From positions 1 through 64,000 of the forward strand of contig NZ_RBAL01000011.1 in NCBI RefSeq assembly GCF_003626535.1: DNA of 64,000 nucleotides, written 5' to 3'. Position numbers and translations under genes: made by a program. The stretch is from Streptomyces hoynatensis (lineage in GTDB: Bacteria; Actinomycetota; Actinomycetes; Streptomycetales; Streptomycetaceae). The notes under the pieces were generated by a model that saw only the letters and a list, made by a program, of their open reading frames with translations, was not told where the DNA came from and made no database searches. This document shows positions 42,701 through 50,221 of the stretch, one piece after another. How positions within the stretch are numbered: the first letter of the stretch is position 1; every line of letters starts with the position of its first letter.

Positions 42701-44402
42701 GGGCCGCCCACTCAGCCGCGTCACGCCGTCGGGGCACCGCACGGTCATCGGCTACGACGCGGCCGGGGCCCCGGCCTCCCTCACCAGCGCCGGGCGCCCC
42801 ATCCGGTTCGAACGCGACGCCGCCGGCCGGGAGATCCGCCGGACCATCGGGGAGCGGCAGCCGCTGTGCCTGGCCCAGGAGTGGGACGTCCTCAGCCGGC
42901 TCACCGCCCAGTCCTTCGCCGCCCAGGCCGGCCCGCTGTGGCGGCGCTCGTTCGCCTACCGGCCCGGGCGCCTCCTGTCCGCCCTGGACGACTCCCGGCG
43001 CGGCACCACCGCCTTCACCCACGACGCCCTGGGCCGCGTCACCGGGGTCAGCGCCCCGGACGGGGAGGAGACCTACCGGTACGACGCCGCAGGCAACCAG
43101 ACCCACGCGCGGTGGCCGGGCGAGGCGTTCGACACGGAGGCGGCCGGCGAGCGCGCCTACACGGGGCTGCGCCTCACCCGGGCCGGAGGCATCCACTACA
43201 CGTACGACGCCGAGGGCCGCGTCGTCCTGCGCCGGCGGAAGCGGCTGTCGAAGAAGCCCGAGACCTGGCGCTACACCTGGGACGCGGAGAACCACCTGAC
43301 CGACGTGCTGACCCCCGACGGCGCGCACTGGCACTACCTCTACGACCCCTTCGACCGGCGGATCGCCAAGCAGCGCCTCGACGAGGACGGCACCGTCCTC
43401 GCGCAGATCACCTTCACCTGGTCGGGCTCGGAGCTGGTCGAGCAGTCGGCCACCGGCCGGGACGGCGCCGAACGCACCACGCTCACCTGGGACTACGACC
43501 AACTGCGCCCGCTCGCCCAGACCGAGCGCACCCTCCCCGGGGACCCTGCCGCGGGCCTGCCCCAGGACCCGCCCCGGGCGGGGCAGGCGCCGCAGGAGGA
43601 GGTCGACGCCCGCTTCTACGCCATCGTCACCGACCTGGCCGGGGCCCCGACCGAGCTGGTCGGCGAGGAGGGCGAGGTGGCCTGGGCCGCCCGCAGGACG
43701 CTGTGGGGGGCCGGCGAGCACGGCCGCGGGGACCCGGCGGCCACTCCCCTCGGCTTCCCCGGCCAGTACGCCGACCAGGAGACCGGCTGGTACTACAACT
43801 ACCACCGCCACTACGACCCGGTCACCGGCCGCTACGCCTCGCCCGATCCGCTGGGCCTGGCCGCCTCCGCCAATCCCGTCGCCTACGTGGAGGATCCGCA
43901 GCGGTTCGCCGACCCCACCGGCCTTGCCCCCTGCTGCCCGCCGCCGTACACCCGCCCGCCCCACAGCCACCAGCAGGGCGGGAGGCCGGACGGCGAGATC
44001 GTCTTCACCGGGCACGGGGTGTACCTGGAGCAGCCGCGGAATCTGTGGGAGAGGCTCTTCCGCCGATCCCACTTCACCGTGCCGCAGGGCACGAGCATCG
44101 CGGTCTACACGCACCACGGCGGGTCGATCGTCGGCGCGACGAACGGCCGCATCCAGACGGGCACCATCCAGCCGTTCCAGGTCTACGGGCCCGGCCAGCG
44201 CATCCCGAACTACCACCTGCTGCCGAAGGACGAGTGGCGCAACCTGGTCGGCAACCCGGTCACGGTGAACCGGCCGACGCAGCTGTCGGACCTGGTCAAG
44301 AAGAACATGGGGACGGTGCACTGGGCGGCCTGCCTGAACCTCCAGCGGGACGGGCGCCTGTGGGAGAGGCTGACCCCGGACGGCCCGCTGCTTCAGGTCT
44401 GA
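39759..44402 (+). CDS. RHS/YD-repeat polymorphic-toxin-like protein with Stv-like C-terminus
   Basis: A 1,547-residue protein. Residues 20-215 are helical and contain WAGLSADRFREEF, like WXG100/LXG N-termini of type VII-exported toxins. A hydrophobic hairpin follows near 250-285 (VIVAVLGVVVMIIGGPLAL). A DUF6531-type cap starts around 345 (GDPVDMATGEVLMSAVDVELPG). YD repeats (YDEAGN, YDERGR, YDAAGQ, and others) fill about 560-1250. The RHS core end LGFPGQYADQETGWYYNYHRHYDPVTGRY... (in parts: PGQYADQETGWYYN, RYASPDPLGL) is near 1333-1365. The variable tail begins after FADPTGLAPCC and has EIVFTGHGVYL, GTSIAVYTHHGGSI and MGTVHWAAC, resembling the Stv adhesin-like domain. No immunity gene follows. 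Confidence 0.85.
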   Translation: MARPSDWSPVDLDSDPAPGEPDAIRELADSLQTFADDVGEALGKIRGMASDGALLEWAGLSADRFREEFDGVPGNLTKLQTSYDLCAHALQGYWPQLETAQGMADRALERALAAQSDLSVAQGRLGDAEDWVGRAGAEAERLRTEGEREGAEPPDENAVRAATRDHQAAQAAAAAAQSQVDDAEGRLEAARQLAREALGLREEAARTCARSIDEASDAGIHNRSWWENLVRWISDAWDTIVAICKVIVAVLGVVVMIIGGPLALVVVAAAAVVLADSLIKFAQGKGSFLDVAFAALDCIPGMRGLTTLGGLAAGIRNIAKTGLRGQGIGARGLGQAGRGNGISIGNRSACGDPVDMATGEVLMSAVDVELPGVLPLVVERHHISSYRGGRCFGRSWASTLDQRLVLDQGGVRLHTADGMVLDYPVPLADPGLPVLPVEGPRWGLAWDGRPGGPLTVRQPTGHLLHFGPVPGRPGGELPLQAVTDRHGNRIDVRRDEAGHPTELAHSCGHRVGVTTAHGRITALRLLSDPRQPVLLRYGYDEAGNLAEIHNSSGVPLRFRYDEERRLTRWEDRNGHWYAYAYDEAGRCVHATGSGRHLEYRYAYDPDNRRTTATDSRGHDTVYEFNDCYQLVAETDPLGNTSRTQWDRYDRVLSTTDPLGRTRSFAYDEEGNLVAETRPDGRQMRAEHNAFGQQTSVVEADGTVWRQEFDERGNLVARIDPLGATTRYAYDERGRITSVTDPSGHTTAIETDAAGLQRRITDPLGGTVSYERDAFGRPVAVTDPLGAVHRAEWSVEGRLLRTVDPEGGTETWTWDPEGNCLSHTTADGATTHYEYGPFDLPTAETRPDGARYVLEHDTELNLARITNPQGLTWTYERDAAGRLIAETDFDGRTHTYAYDAAGQLLARTNSLGQTIGYRHDLNGEIVEQVADGRRTTFAYDPHGRVLRAANPDAEVSFERDLLGRPLRETVNGATVAHTYDPLGRPLSRVTPSGHRTVIGYDAAGAPASLTSAGRPIRFERDAAGREIRRTIGERQPLCLAQEWDVLSRLTAQSFAAQAGPLWRRSFAYRPGRLLSALDDSRRGTTAFTHDALGRVTGVSAPDGEETYRYDAAGNQTHARWPGEAFDTEAAGERAYTGLRLTRAGGIHYTYDAEGRVVLRRRKRLSKKPETWRYTWDAENHLTDVLTPDGAHWHYLYDPFDRRIAKQRLDEDGTVLAQITFTWSGSELVEQSATGRDGAERTTLTWDYDQLRPLAQTERTLPGDPAAGLPQDPPRAGQAPQEEVDARFYAIVTDLAGAPTELVGEEGEVAWAARRTLWGAGEHGRGDPAATPLGFPGQYADQETGWYYNYHRHYDPVTGRYASPDPLGLAASANPVAYVEDPQRFADPTGLAPCCPPPYTRPPHSHQQGGRPDGEIVFTGHGVYLEQPRNLWERLFRRSHFTVPQGTSIAVYTHHGGSIVGATNGRIQTGTIQPFQVYGPGQRIPNYHLLPKDEWRNLVGNPVTVNRPTQLSDLVKKNMGTVHWAACLNLQRDGRLWERLTPDGPLLQV

Positions 44403-44427
44403 GGGGCGCCGCCGGCGGCCTTGCGGG

Positions 44428-45516
44428 TCAGGCGCCGGGCGGCGGGCCGCCGGTGCTCTCCCGGACCACCAGGCGATGCGGAACCACCCGCTCCCGCGGC
44501 GGCTCCGGCTCCCGCTCCCCGGCCGCGCCGGTCCGCCGCGCCGCGCCGGTCCGCTGCGCCGCGCCGGTCCGCTGCGCCGCGCCGACGCGGTCCAGCAGCA
44601 GCTCCACGGCCAGCCGGGCCAGCGCCGCCTTGTCCGGGGAGACGGTGGTCAGCGTGGGCACGCTGAAGTGCCCACGCTCCACGTCGTCGAAGCCGGCCAC
44701 CGCGATGTCCCGCGGCACCCGCAGCCCCGCCTCGTGCGCGGCCCGCAGCGCGCCGAGCGCCAGCTCGTCGTTGAGGCACAGCAACGCGTCCGGTGGGCGG
44801 GGCCCGCCCAGCAGCTCGGCCGCGGCCCGGGCGCCCTCCGGCATGAGGAAGCCGGGCACCGGCCGCACCAGCGCCGGGTCGTGCGGCAGGCCGGCCGCGG
44901 CCAGCGCCGCCCGGTAGCCGCGGGTGCGGGCCTCGGCGGTGCCGGGGCCGGGCGCCTCCCGGCCGCCGAGCACCGCGATCCGGCGCCGCCCCAGGGCCAG
45001 GAGGTGCGCGGTCGCCTCCCGGGCCGCCCGCTCGTTGTCGATGGCCACGTGGTCGGCCACCCCCTGCTCCACGGCCTCCCCCAGCAGCACCACGGGCAGC
45101 GCGGGGTCCCGGCGCCGAAGGTCCTGGCGGGTCAGCGCGAGCGGGCTGAGGATGACGCCGTCGGCGAAGTCCGAGCCGAAGCCGTCGAGCGCGGCCAGCT
45201 CCCGGTCCCCCTCGCCGTGTGTCTGGTGCACCAGCACGGTGTGGGAACGCTGTTCCGCCTCGCGCACCACCAGGTCGGCCAGCTCGCCGAAGTACGGCAT
45301 GGCCAGCCCGGGCACCACCAGGGCGAGGATGCCGGTGCGGCCGCGGCGCAGGTGCCGCCCGGCCAGGTTGACGCGGTAGCCGAGCTCGTCGATGGCCTGC
45401 CGCACCGCCTGGCGGGTGGCCTCGGAGACGTGCACGTAGTCGTTGAGCACATTGGAGACGGTCTTCTCCGACACGCCCGCCAGCCGCGCGACGTCCTTGA
45501 TCCGTGGCCTGGCCAC
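44428..45516 (-). CDS. LacI-family transcriptional repressor
   Basis: A 362-residue regulator. The headpiece is RPRIKDVARLAGVSEKTVSNVLNDYVHVSEATRQAV in pieces: KDVARLAGVSEKTVSNVLN is typical LacI with the hinge ELGYRVNLAGRHLRRG. The sugar-binding domain follows (ILALVVPGLAMPYFGELAD, ADGVILSPL, GRRRIAVLGG, PDALLCLNDELALGAL, IAVAGFDDVERG). Near the end is an inserted (GAAQRT) repeat. GGGAGG precedes the GTG start. It is divergent from a family-2 glycosidase with a TACATCGATGTA operator between, so it most likely represses that gene. Confidence 0.9.
   Translation of the reverse strand: MARPRIKDVARLAGVSEKTVSNVLNDYVHVSEATRQAVRQAIDELGYRVNLAGRHLRRGRTGILALVVPGLAMPYFGELADLVVREAEQRSHTVLVHQTHGEGDRELAALDGFGSDFADGVILSPLALTRQDLRRRDPALPVVLLGEAVEQGVADHVAIDNERAAREATAHLLALGRRRIAVLGGREAPGPGTAEARTRGYRAALAAAGLPHDPALVRPVPGFLMPEGARAAAELLGGPRPPDALLCLNDELALGALRAAHEAGLRVPRDIAVAGFDDVERGHFSVPTLTTVSPDKAALARLAVELLLDRVGAAQRTGAAQRTGAARRTGAAGEREPEPPRERVVPHRLVVRESTGGPPPGA
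44521..44586. repeat. 18-base tandem repeat in the LacI gene
   Basis: About three and a half copies of GCGCCGCGCCGGTCCGCT occur in tandem on the + strand. They encode GAAQRT-GAAQRT-GAARRT-GAAG between the core effector domain and the final EPPRERVVPHRLVVRES strand of the repressor, a place where other LacI proteins have no insert. Confidence 0.8.
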
Positions 45517-45640
45517 CGGCACCTCCCTGAGCTGGACCGCATGATACGGACCGGCGGGCGGCTCCCGCAGGCCCCGGGGACCGCACTCCCCGGGCCTTGC
45601 GCGGGCCGTTTCGCCGGCCAAGGGCCTTTACAAGGGTTTC

Positions 45641-45652
45641 TACATCGATGTA
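45641..45652. promoter_or_regulatory. LacI-type operator upstream of the glycosidase gene
   Basis: TACATCGATGTA is a perfect 12-base palindrome with a CG centre, the hallmark of LacI-family sites. A further TTTACA half-site lies about 12 bases upstream and TGTAAA overlaps the right arm (TTTACAAGGGTTTC...GATGTAAA). It is 91 bases before the glycosidase start and 125 bases before the LacI start. Confidence 0.75.
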
Positions 45653-45742
45653 AACCTCTCCTTGGCGCGGCCGCCCGCCCGCGCCCGCAGCGTTCAGGAC
45701 TCCCGTGGATGCCCACGGATTCCCCACGGAAAGAGAGAGACC

Positions 45743-47572
45743 GTGTCCGCCACCCCCCTTGGCGCCGTTCCCCGACCCGAGTACCCCCGGCCGCAGTTCG
45801 TGCGGGCCGACTGGCTGAACCTCAACGGCACCTGGCAGTTCGAGACGGACCGCGGCGACAGCGGCCTGGAACGCGGCCTGCTGGAACGCGAGTTGGCGGA
45901 CGAGATCCGCGTGCCCTTCTGCCCGGAGTCGGAGCTGTCCGGCATCGGGGAGACCGACTTCCTGCACGCCGTCTGGTATCGCCGCACCGTGCGGCTGCCG
46001 GAGCAGTGGGCCGGGCGGCGCGTGCTGCTGCACTTCCAGGCGGTCGACCACGACACCACCGTGTGGGTGAACGGCACCGAGGTGGTGCGCCACCGCGGCG
46101 GGTTCACCCCGTTCACCGCCGACCTGCACGGCGTCGCGGCGCCAGGCGAGACCGTCACGATCACCGTCCGGGCCCGCGACCCGAAGTCCGGGCCGCAGGC
46201 GCGCGGCAAGCAGGCCGTCCGGTACGCCAACCACGACTGCCTGTACACCCGCACCACCGGCATCTGGCAGACCGTGTGGCTGGAGCCGGTGCCCGAGACG
46301 CACCTGCGCCGCCCCCGGATCACGCCCGATCTGGCCGCCTCCGCCTTCCACGTGGAGCTGCCGCTCTCGGGCAACCGGCCCGGCCACCGGGTGCGCGCGG
46401 TGCTCTCGGACGAGGCGGGCGAGGTCTGCCGGGCCGAGGCCCGCGCCGACCTGGACCTGTCGCCCCGGCTGTACCTCCCCGTTCCCGAGGGCCGCCGCCG
46501 CCCGTGGAGCCCGCAGGACCCGCACCTGTACCGGCTGCGCCTGGAACTCCTGGACGCCGAGGGGGCGGTGGCCGACGCCGCCGACAGCTACGCGGGGCTG
46601 CGCGCGGTGGCCATCCGGGGCCGCGCCGTCCTGCTCAACGGGCGGCCGGTCTTCCAGCGGCTGGTGCTCGACCAGGGCTGGTACCCCGACGGGCTGATGA
46701 CGGCGCCCAGCGACGAGGCGCTGGTGCGCGACATCGAACTGGCCATGGCGGCCGGGTTCAACGGCGCCCGCCTGCACCAGAAGGTGTTCGAGGAGCGCTT
46801 CCTGTACCACGCCGACCGCCTCGGCTACCTCGTGTGGGGCGAGTTCGGCGACTGGGGCTGCGAGGTCGGCGGCTCCTCCGGCGACAACCAGCGCCCCGAC
46901 GCCTCCTACGTCGCCCAGTGGCTGGAGGCCGTGGAGCGCGACTACTCCCACCCGGCCATCGTCGGCTGGTGCCCGCTGAACGAGACGTACCAGAAGCTCC
47001 ACGACCGCCTCACCCGGCTCGACGACGTGACCCGGGCGATGTTCCTGGCCACCAAGGCGCTGGACACCACCCGGCCCGTGGTCGACGCCTCCGGGTACGC
47101 GCACCGCGTGCCGGAGAGCGACATCTACGACTCGCACAACTACGAGCAGGACCCCGAGCGGTTCCGTGCCGCGATGGCGGGCCTGGCCGCGGGCGAGCCG
47201 TTCGTCAACGCCTACGCCGACGGCAGCGCGTACTCGCTGCCCTACCGTGGACAGCCGTATTTCTGCAGCGAGTTCGGCGGGATCTGGTGGGACCCCGACG
47301 CGGCGGCCGGGGCCTCGGGCGAGGACCACACGGCGTCCTGGGGCTACGGGCAGCGGCCGCGCGACGAGGAGGAGTTCCACCGGCGCTTCGCCGGGCTGAC
47401 CGGGGTGCTGCTGGGCGACCCGGAGATGTTCGGCTACTGCTACACCCAGCTGACCGACGTCTTCCAGGAACAGAACGGCGTCTACCGATTCGACCGCTCG
47501 GCCAAGCTGGACGTGGCCCGGGTGCGCGCCGCGCAGCAGCGGCCCGCCGCGATCGAGACCGCCGGCCCCTGA
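45743..47572 (+). CDS. glycoside hydrolase family 2 protein
   Basis: A 609-residue cytoplasmic glycosidase of the beta-galactosidase/beta-glucuronidase superfamily. The N-terminal sugar-binding domain has RADWLNLNGTWQFETDRGD, then VWYRRTVRLPEQWAGRRVLLHF and WVNGTEVVRHRGGFTPF. An immunoglobulin-like domain follows (residues 190-290), then the TIM barrel with VVLNGRPVFQ-like VLLNGRPVFQRLVLDQG, the acid/base Glu in WCPLNETYQKL and the nucleophile Glu in YFCSEFGGIWW. There is no signal peptide. It starts with GTG after GGAAAGAGAGA. Substrate sugar is unknown. Confidence 0.9.
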   Translation: MSATPLGAVPRPEYPRPQFVRADWLNLNGTWQFETDRGDSGLERGLLERELADEIRVPFCPESELSGIGETDFLHAVWYRRTVRLPEQWAGRRVLLHFQAVDHDTTVWVNGTEVVRHRGGFTPFTADLHGVAAPGETVTITVRARDPKSGPQARGKQAVRYANHDCLYTRTTGIWQTVWLEPVPETHLRRPRITPDLAASAFHVELPLSGNRPGHRVRAVLSDEAGEVCRAEARADLDLSPRLYLPVPEGRRRPWSPQDPHLYRLRLELLDAEGAVADAADSYAGLRAVAIRGRAVLLNGRPVFQRLVLDQGWYPDGLMTAPSDEALVRDIELAMAAGFNGARLHQKVFEERFLYHADRLGYLVWGEFGDWGCEVGGSSGDNQRPDASYVAQWLEAVERDYSHPAIVGWCPLNETYQKLHDRLTRLDDVTRAMFLATKALDTTRPVVDASGYAHRVPESDIYDSHNYEQDPERFRAAMAGLAAGEPFVNAYADGSAYSLPYRGQPYFCSEFGGIWWDPDAAAGASGEDHTASWGYGQRPRDEEEFHRRFAGLTGVLLGDPEMFGYCYTQLTDVFQEQNGVYRFDRSAKLDVARVRAAQQRPAAIETAGP

Positions 47573-47657
47573 GGCCGCCTTCCGCGCCGGGCGGCCGCGC
47601 AGCGATGCGGTGTCGTCCGGCGCGCCGGGGGCGTGCGCTCCCCGGCCGGCGCGGTCG

Positions 47658-47703
47658 CCTGCGGTCCCGCGGCCCTCAGGGCGTGGGCCCGCGGGACCGC
47701 AGG
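47658..47703. terminator. bidirectional terminator between glycosidase and desaturase-like genes
   Basis: A perfect 15-base stem, CCTGCGGTCCCGCGG / CCGCGGGACCGCAGG, encloses a 16-base loop. Its right arm overlaps the last codons and stop of the minus-strand oxidoreductase gene (stop at 47676), so coding and terminator share bases. It is 86 bases past the glycosidase stop. Confidence 0.8.
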
Positions 47704-49292
47704 CCGCGCAGGGAGGCGGGGCGCCGCCGGGTGAGCGCGGTCGCGACGATGTGCCCCGAGCCGCCGCCGAGGCCGGGGCCCGGGTGGGTGGAGGCCCCGA
47801 GGTGCCAGAGCCCGGGCACCCGGGTGGCGTGCCGCCCCGAGCGGGGCAGGGGGCGCCACAGATAGCTCTGGTCGAGTTCCGCCGAGCCGCCGTAGGGGTC
47901 GCCGCGCTGCGCGTTCGGGTTGTGGGCGAGGAGCTGGGCGGGGGTGACGATGTCCACGGCGAGCACCTTGTCCTGCAGGTCGGGGGCGTGGGCGGCGATC
48001 CGGTCCAGGACCCGGTCGGCGTACCCGCGGGCCAGCTCCCCCTCCCAGCCGCCGGCCGTCTCCAGCTCGCCCGCGGCATCCCCGAGGGGCAGGAACGGCA
48101 CCTCCTGCAGCTGGAGCCACAGGGCGGCGGCGCCCTCGGGAACCCGGCCGGCGTCCAGGAGGTACTGCTGGCCGACGACCACCGTCGGCCGCCGGGGCAG
48201 CAGTCCTGCCTCGGCCTCCGCGCAGGCGATGCCGGTGCTGCCCGAGCCGTCGGAGAGGTGGATCAGGGGGATCTCCCGCAGTCGCGCGTCCCGCCAGCCG
48301 AGGGGCCCGGACAGCGCGACGTGCAGCTGCATCGCGGCGCGGCCGTAGCGGAAGTGGGCGGCCTCCGTGCGCAGTTCCTGGTCCACCGCCTCGCGGGGCA
48401 GCAGCTCGCCGTACAGCGCGGTGGGGGTCACCCCGGCCAGCACCGCGCGGCGGGCGCGGTGGACCCGGCCGCCGGCCACCACCCCGGTGGCCCGGCCCCG
48501 TTCGAGGAGGATGCGCTCGACGTGGGTGCCGGTCTCCACCTGCACGCCGAGGGAGCCGAGCAGGGACCTGAAGGCGTCCAGGAAACGGCCCGCGCCCCCG
48601 GCGACCACCGGCAGCCCGGCCCCGTGCAGGGTGGCGGCGAGCAGCGGCATCATGAACCCGCCCGAGGCGTGGTCGGGGGACAGCCCGGCGTGCAGCAGCC
48701 AGGGGGCGAACAGGTGGTCGACCTCGGGGCCGCGGAACTCCGCGCGGGCGTACCCGCGCCCGCTCGTGGCCACCGAGCGCAGCCAGCCCTCCAGGCCGGC
48801 ACGTCCGCCGTTCCTGAGCAGGCCCGTCGCGTACCGCACGAAGGCGGGCGAGCGCGGCTCGCTGCTCAGCAGCCCGCCGATCGGGCCCAGGTTCCGTTGC
48901 AGCCGGCGCAGCGCGGCCAGGTAGGCGTCGCGGTCGGCCTCGTGCGCGAAGCCCTCGGCGGTGCGGGCGGGATCGCGGTGGGCGAGGCTGACCCGGCCGT
49001 CGTCGGCCACGCTGGCGGTCAGCCACTCCTCGGTGTTCCGGTAGACGAGGCCGTGCCGGCGCAGCGGCTCGGCGAGGGCGGCGTAGGCGGGACCCGAGAC
49101 GAAGAGCGGGTGCCAGGAGGAGTAGGTGTCGTGCAGGTAGCCGGGCAGGGTCCGCTGCTCGGTGGCGATGAATCCGCCGATGTCCCGGTTGCGTTCCAGC
49201 AGGGTCACCGACCAGCCGGCGAGGGCCAGTTCGGCCGCGGCGACCAGCCCGTTGATGCCCGAGCCCACGACGACGGCGTCCACGTCACCCAT
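47676..49292 (-). CDS. phytoene desaturase / NAD(P)-FAD oxidoreductase family protein
   Basis: A 538-residue flavoprotein. The N-terminal FAD motif is DAVVVGSGINGLVAAAELALAG with the E-binding LLERNRDIGGF, and the C-terminal FAD motif GLWHLGASTHPGPGLGGGSGHIVA closes the fold, as in CrtI-type desaturases and related retinol saturases. The middle has GAGLPVVAGGAGRFLDAFRSLL and GVQVETGTHVERILLE. No carotenoid genes (crtE, crtB) are adjacent, so the substrate is uncertain; many such solitary proteins are dehydrogenases of unknown isoprenoids. AAGGG lies before the ATG. Confidence 0.88.
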   Translation of the reverse strand: MGDVDAVVVGSGINGLVAAAELALAGWSVTLLERNRDIGGFIATEQRTLPGYLHDTYSSWHPLFVSGPAYAALAEPLRRHGLVYRNTEEWLTASVADDGRVSLAHRDPARTAEGFAHEADRDAYLAALRRLQRNLGPIGGLLSSEPRSPAFVRYATGLLRNGGRAGLEGWLRSVATSGRGYARAEFRGPEVDHLFAPWLLHAGLSPDHASGGFMMPLLAATLHGAGLPVVAGGAGRFLDAFRSLLGSLGVQVETGTHVERILLERGRATGVVAGGRVHRARRAVLAGVTPTALYGELLPREAVDQELRTEAAHFRYGRAAMQLHVALSGPLGWRDARLREIPLIHLSDGSGSTGIACAEAEAGLLPRRPTVVVGQQYLLDAGRVPEGAAALWLQLQEVPFLPLGDAAGELETAGGWEGELARGYADRVLDRIAAHAPDLQDKVLAVDIVTPAQLLAHNPNAQRGDPYGGSAELDQSYLWRPLPRSGRHATRVPGLWHLGASTHPGPGLGGGSGHIVATALTRRRPASLRGLRSRGPTP

Positions 49293-49636
49293 CAGGTCAG
49301 CCCTTTCGCCCGGGGCGCCCGCCGGCCGCGGGGCGGCCGGTCCTGGCTCCTGCTTGGACGGTAGGACAGGGCGCGGCGGCCCGCAGCGCCCGTCGCCCCG
49401 GATTGCGCCGCCCGGAGGTAACGAGCCCCCGGCGGGTGTCCCGGCTCCGGGGCCCCCGCCTTCCGGGGCCCGCCCTCCGGAGCGCCGCGGGCCGGGGCGG
49501 CGGCGCGCGGGGGCTGACGCGGGGGCCAGGGGGCGCGGGCCGGGGCGGGGGCGTGCGGGGGCTGACGCGGGGGCGCAGGAAACGCGGGGCGGGGGCGTGT
49601 GCGGGGGCGGGCGTGCGCGGGGGCGCGCCCCGGGCC
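49293..49636. other. G-rich low-complexity intergenic region
   Basis: The 344 bases between two minus-strand genes are about 85 percent G+C. Between 49500 and 49610 an imperfect 48-base tandem repeat contains GCGGGGGCTGACGCGGGGGC twice (from about 49507 and 49555). The runs of four to five G could form quadruplexes. No gene seen. Confidence 0.5.
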
Positions 49637-50015
49637 TCAGTCCGCGGCGCCTTCCCGGAGCGTGGTCACCGGCCCGGCGGGCGGGGCGGCGTCGCGCGAC
49701 TCTCCCTCGATGCCGGCCAGGACCACAAGCAGCAGCACGCCCGTCACCACGGCCTGCACCCAGCCCGCGATCGGGGCGCGGACGTACAGCAGCAGGGCGG
49801 CGATGACCCCGGCCCCCACCGCGCAGCAGGTCAGGGCCGTCCACGCGCCGTGCCACACGTCGTCGGTGTCGCCTTCGCCGAAGGCCGCGGCCCAGGACGA
49901 CATGCCGGAGGCGAGCGAGCCGGGGACGGAGGAGGACGACGGCGTCGAGCAGCAGGCACAGCGTCAGCAGGAGGTCGGCTGCCCAGTGCAGGCGGGGGCG
50001 CCGTGCCTCGTCCAC
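49637..50015 (-). pseudogene. small three-helix membrane protein, frameshifted
   Basis: An N-terminal piece from a GTG at 50015 (RPRLHWAADLLLTLCLLLDAVVLL in parts) is a first membrane helix, then the frame shifts near 49926-49934, where one extra C in the coding run CTCCTCCGTCC would account for it. Removing it gives VVLLVPGSLASGMSSWAAAFGEG and leads into the 88-residue frame with two further helices (CCAVGAGVIAALLLYV, VVTGVLLLVVLAGI). Corrected, a 125-residue protein with about three helices results. The small downstream frame can also start by itself at ATG 49903. Similar to uncharacterised Streptomyces membrane proteins; no name assigned. Confidence 0.5.
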
Positions 50016-50221
50016 ACACGGGCGCAGGGGCCCGGGCGCGGGGGTTTGCGCCGGTGGGGCGCCACGTGAACGGGAAGGTCACGAATGGGACACATATTCT
50101 TCACCGGCGGATATCCCCCGCTTCACCTGCGGTTTTTCATGGGTTCTACTGAGAGGGCCGGTCCGCGGGGGTGATCGGCCTGGGAGAGACAGCGAAAGAA
50201 CAGAGGGGGGCCGGTCCCGTC

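Noticed and set aside
39711..44321. A 1,536-codon open frame antisense to the RHS gene
   Set aside because: Repeated VVVP/RVG composition mirrors the YD repeats on the other strand; no motif, no start context.
47676..49292. A carotenoid biosynthesis cluster
   Set aside because: The desaturase-like gene stands alone without crtE, crtB or cyclase genes.
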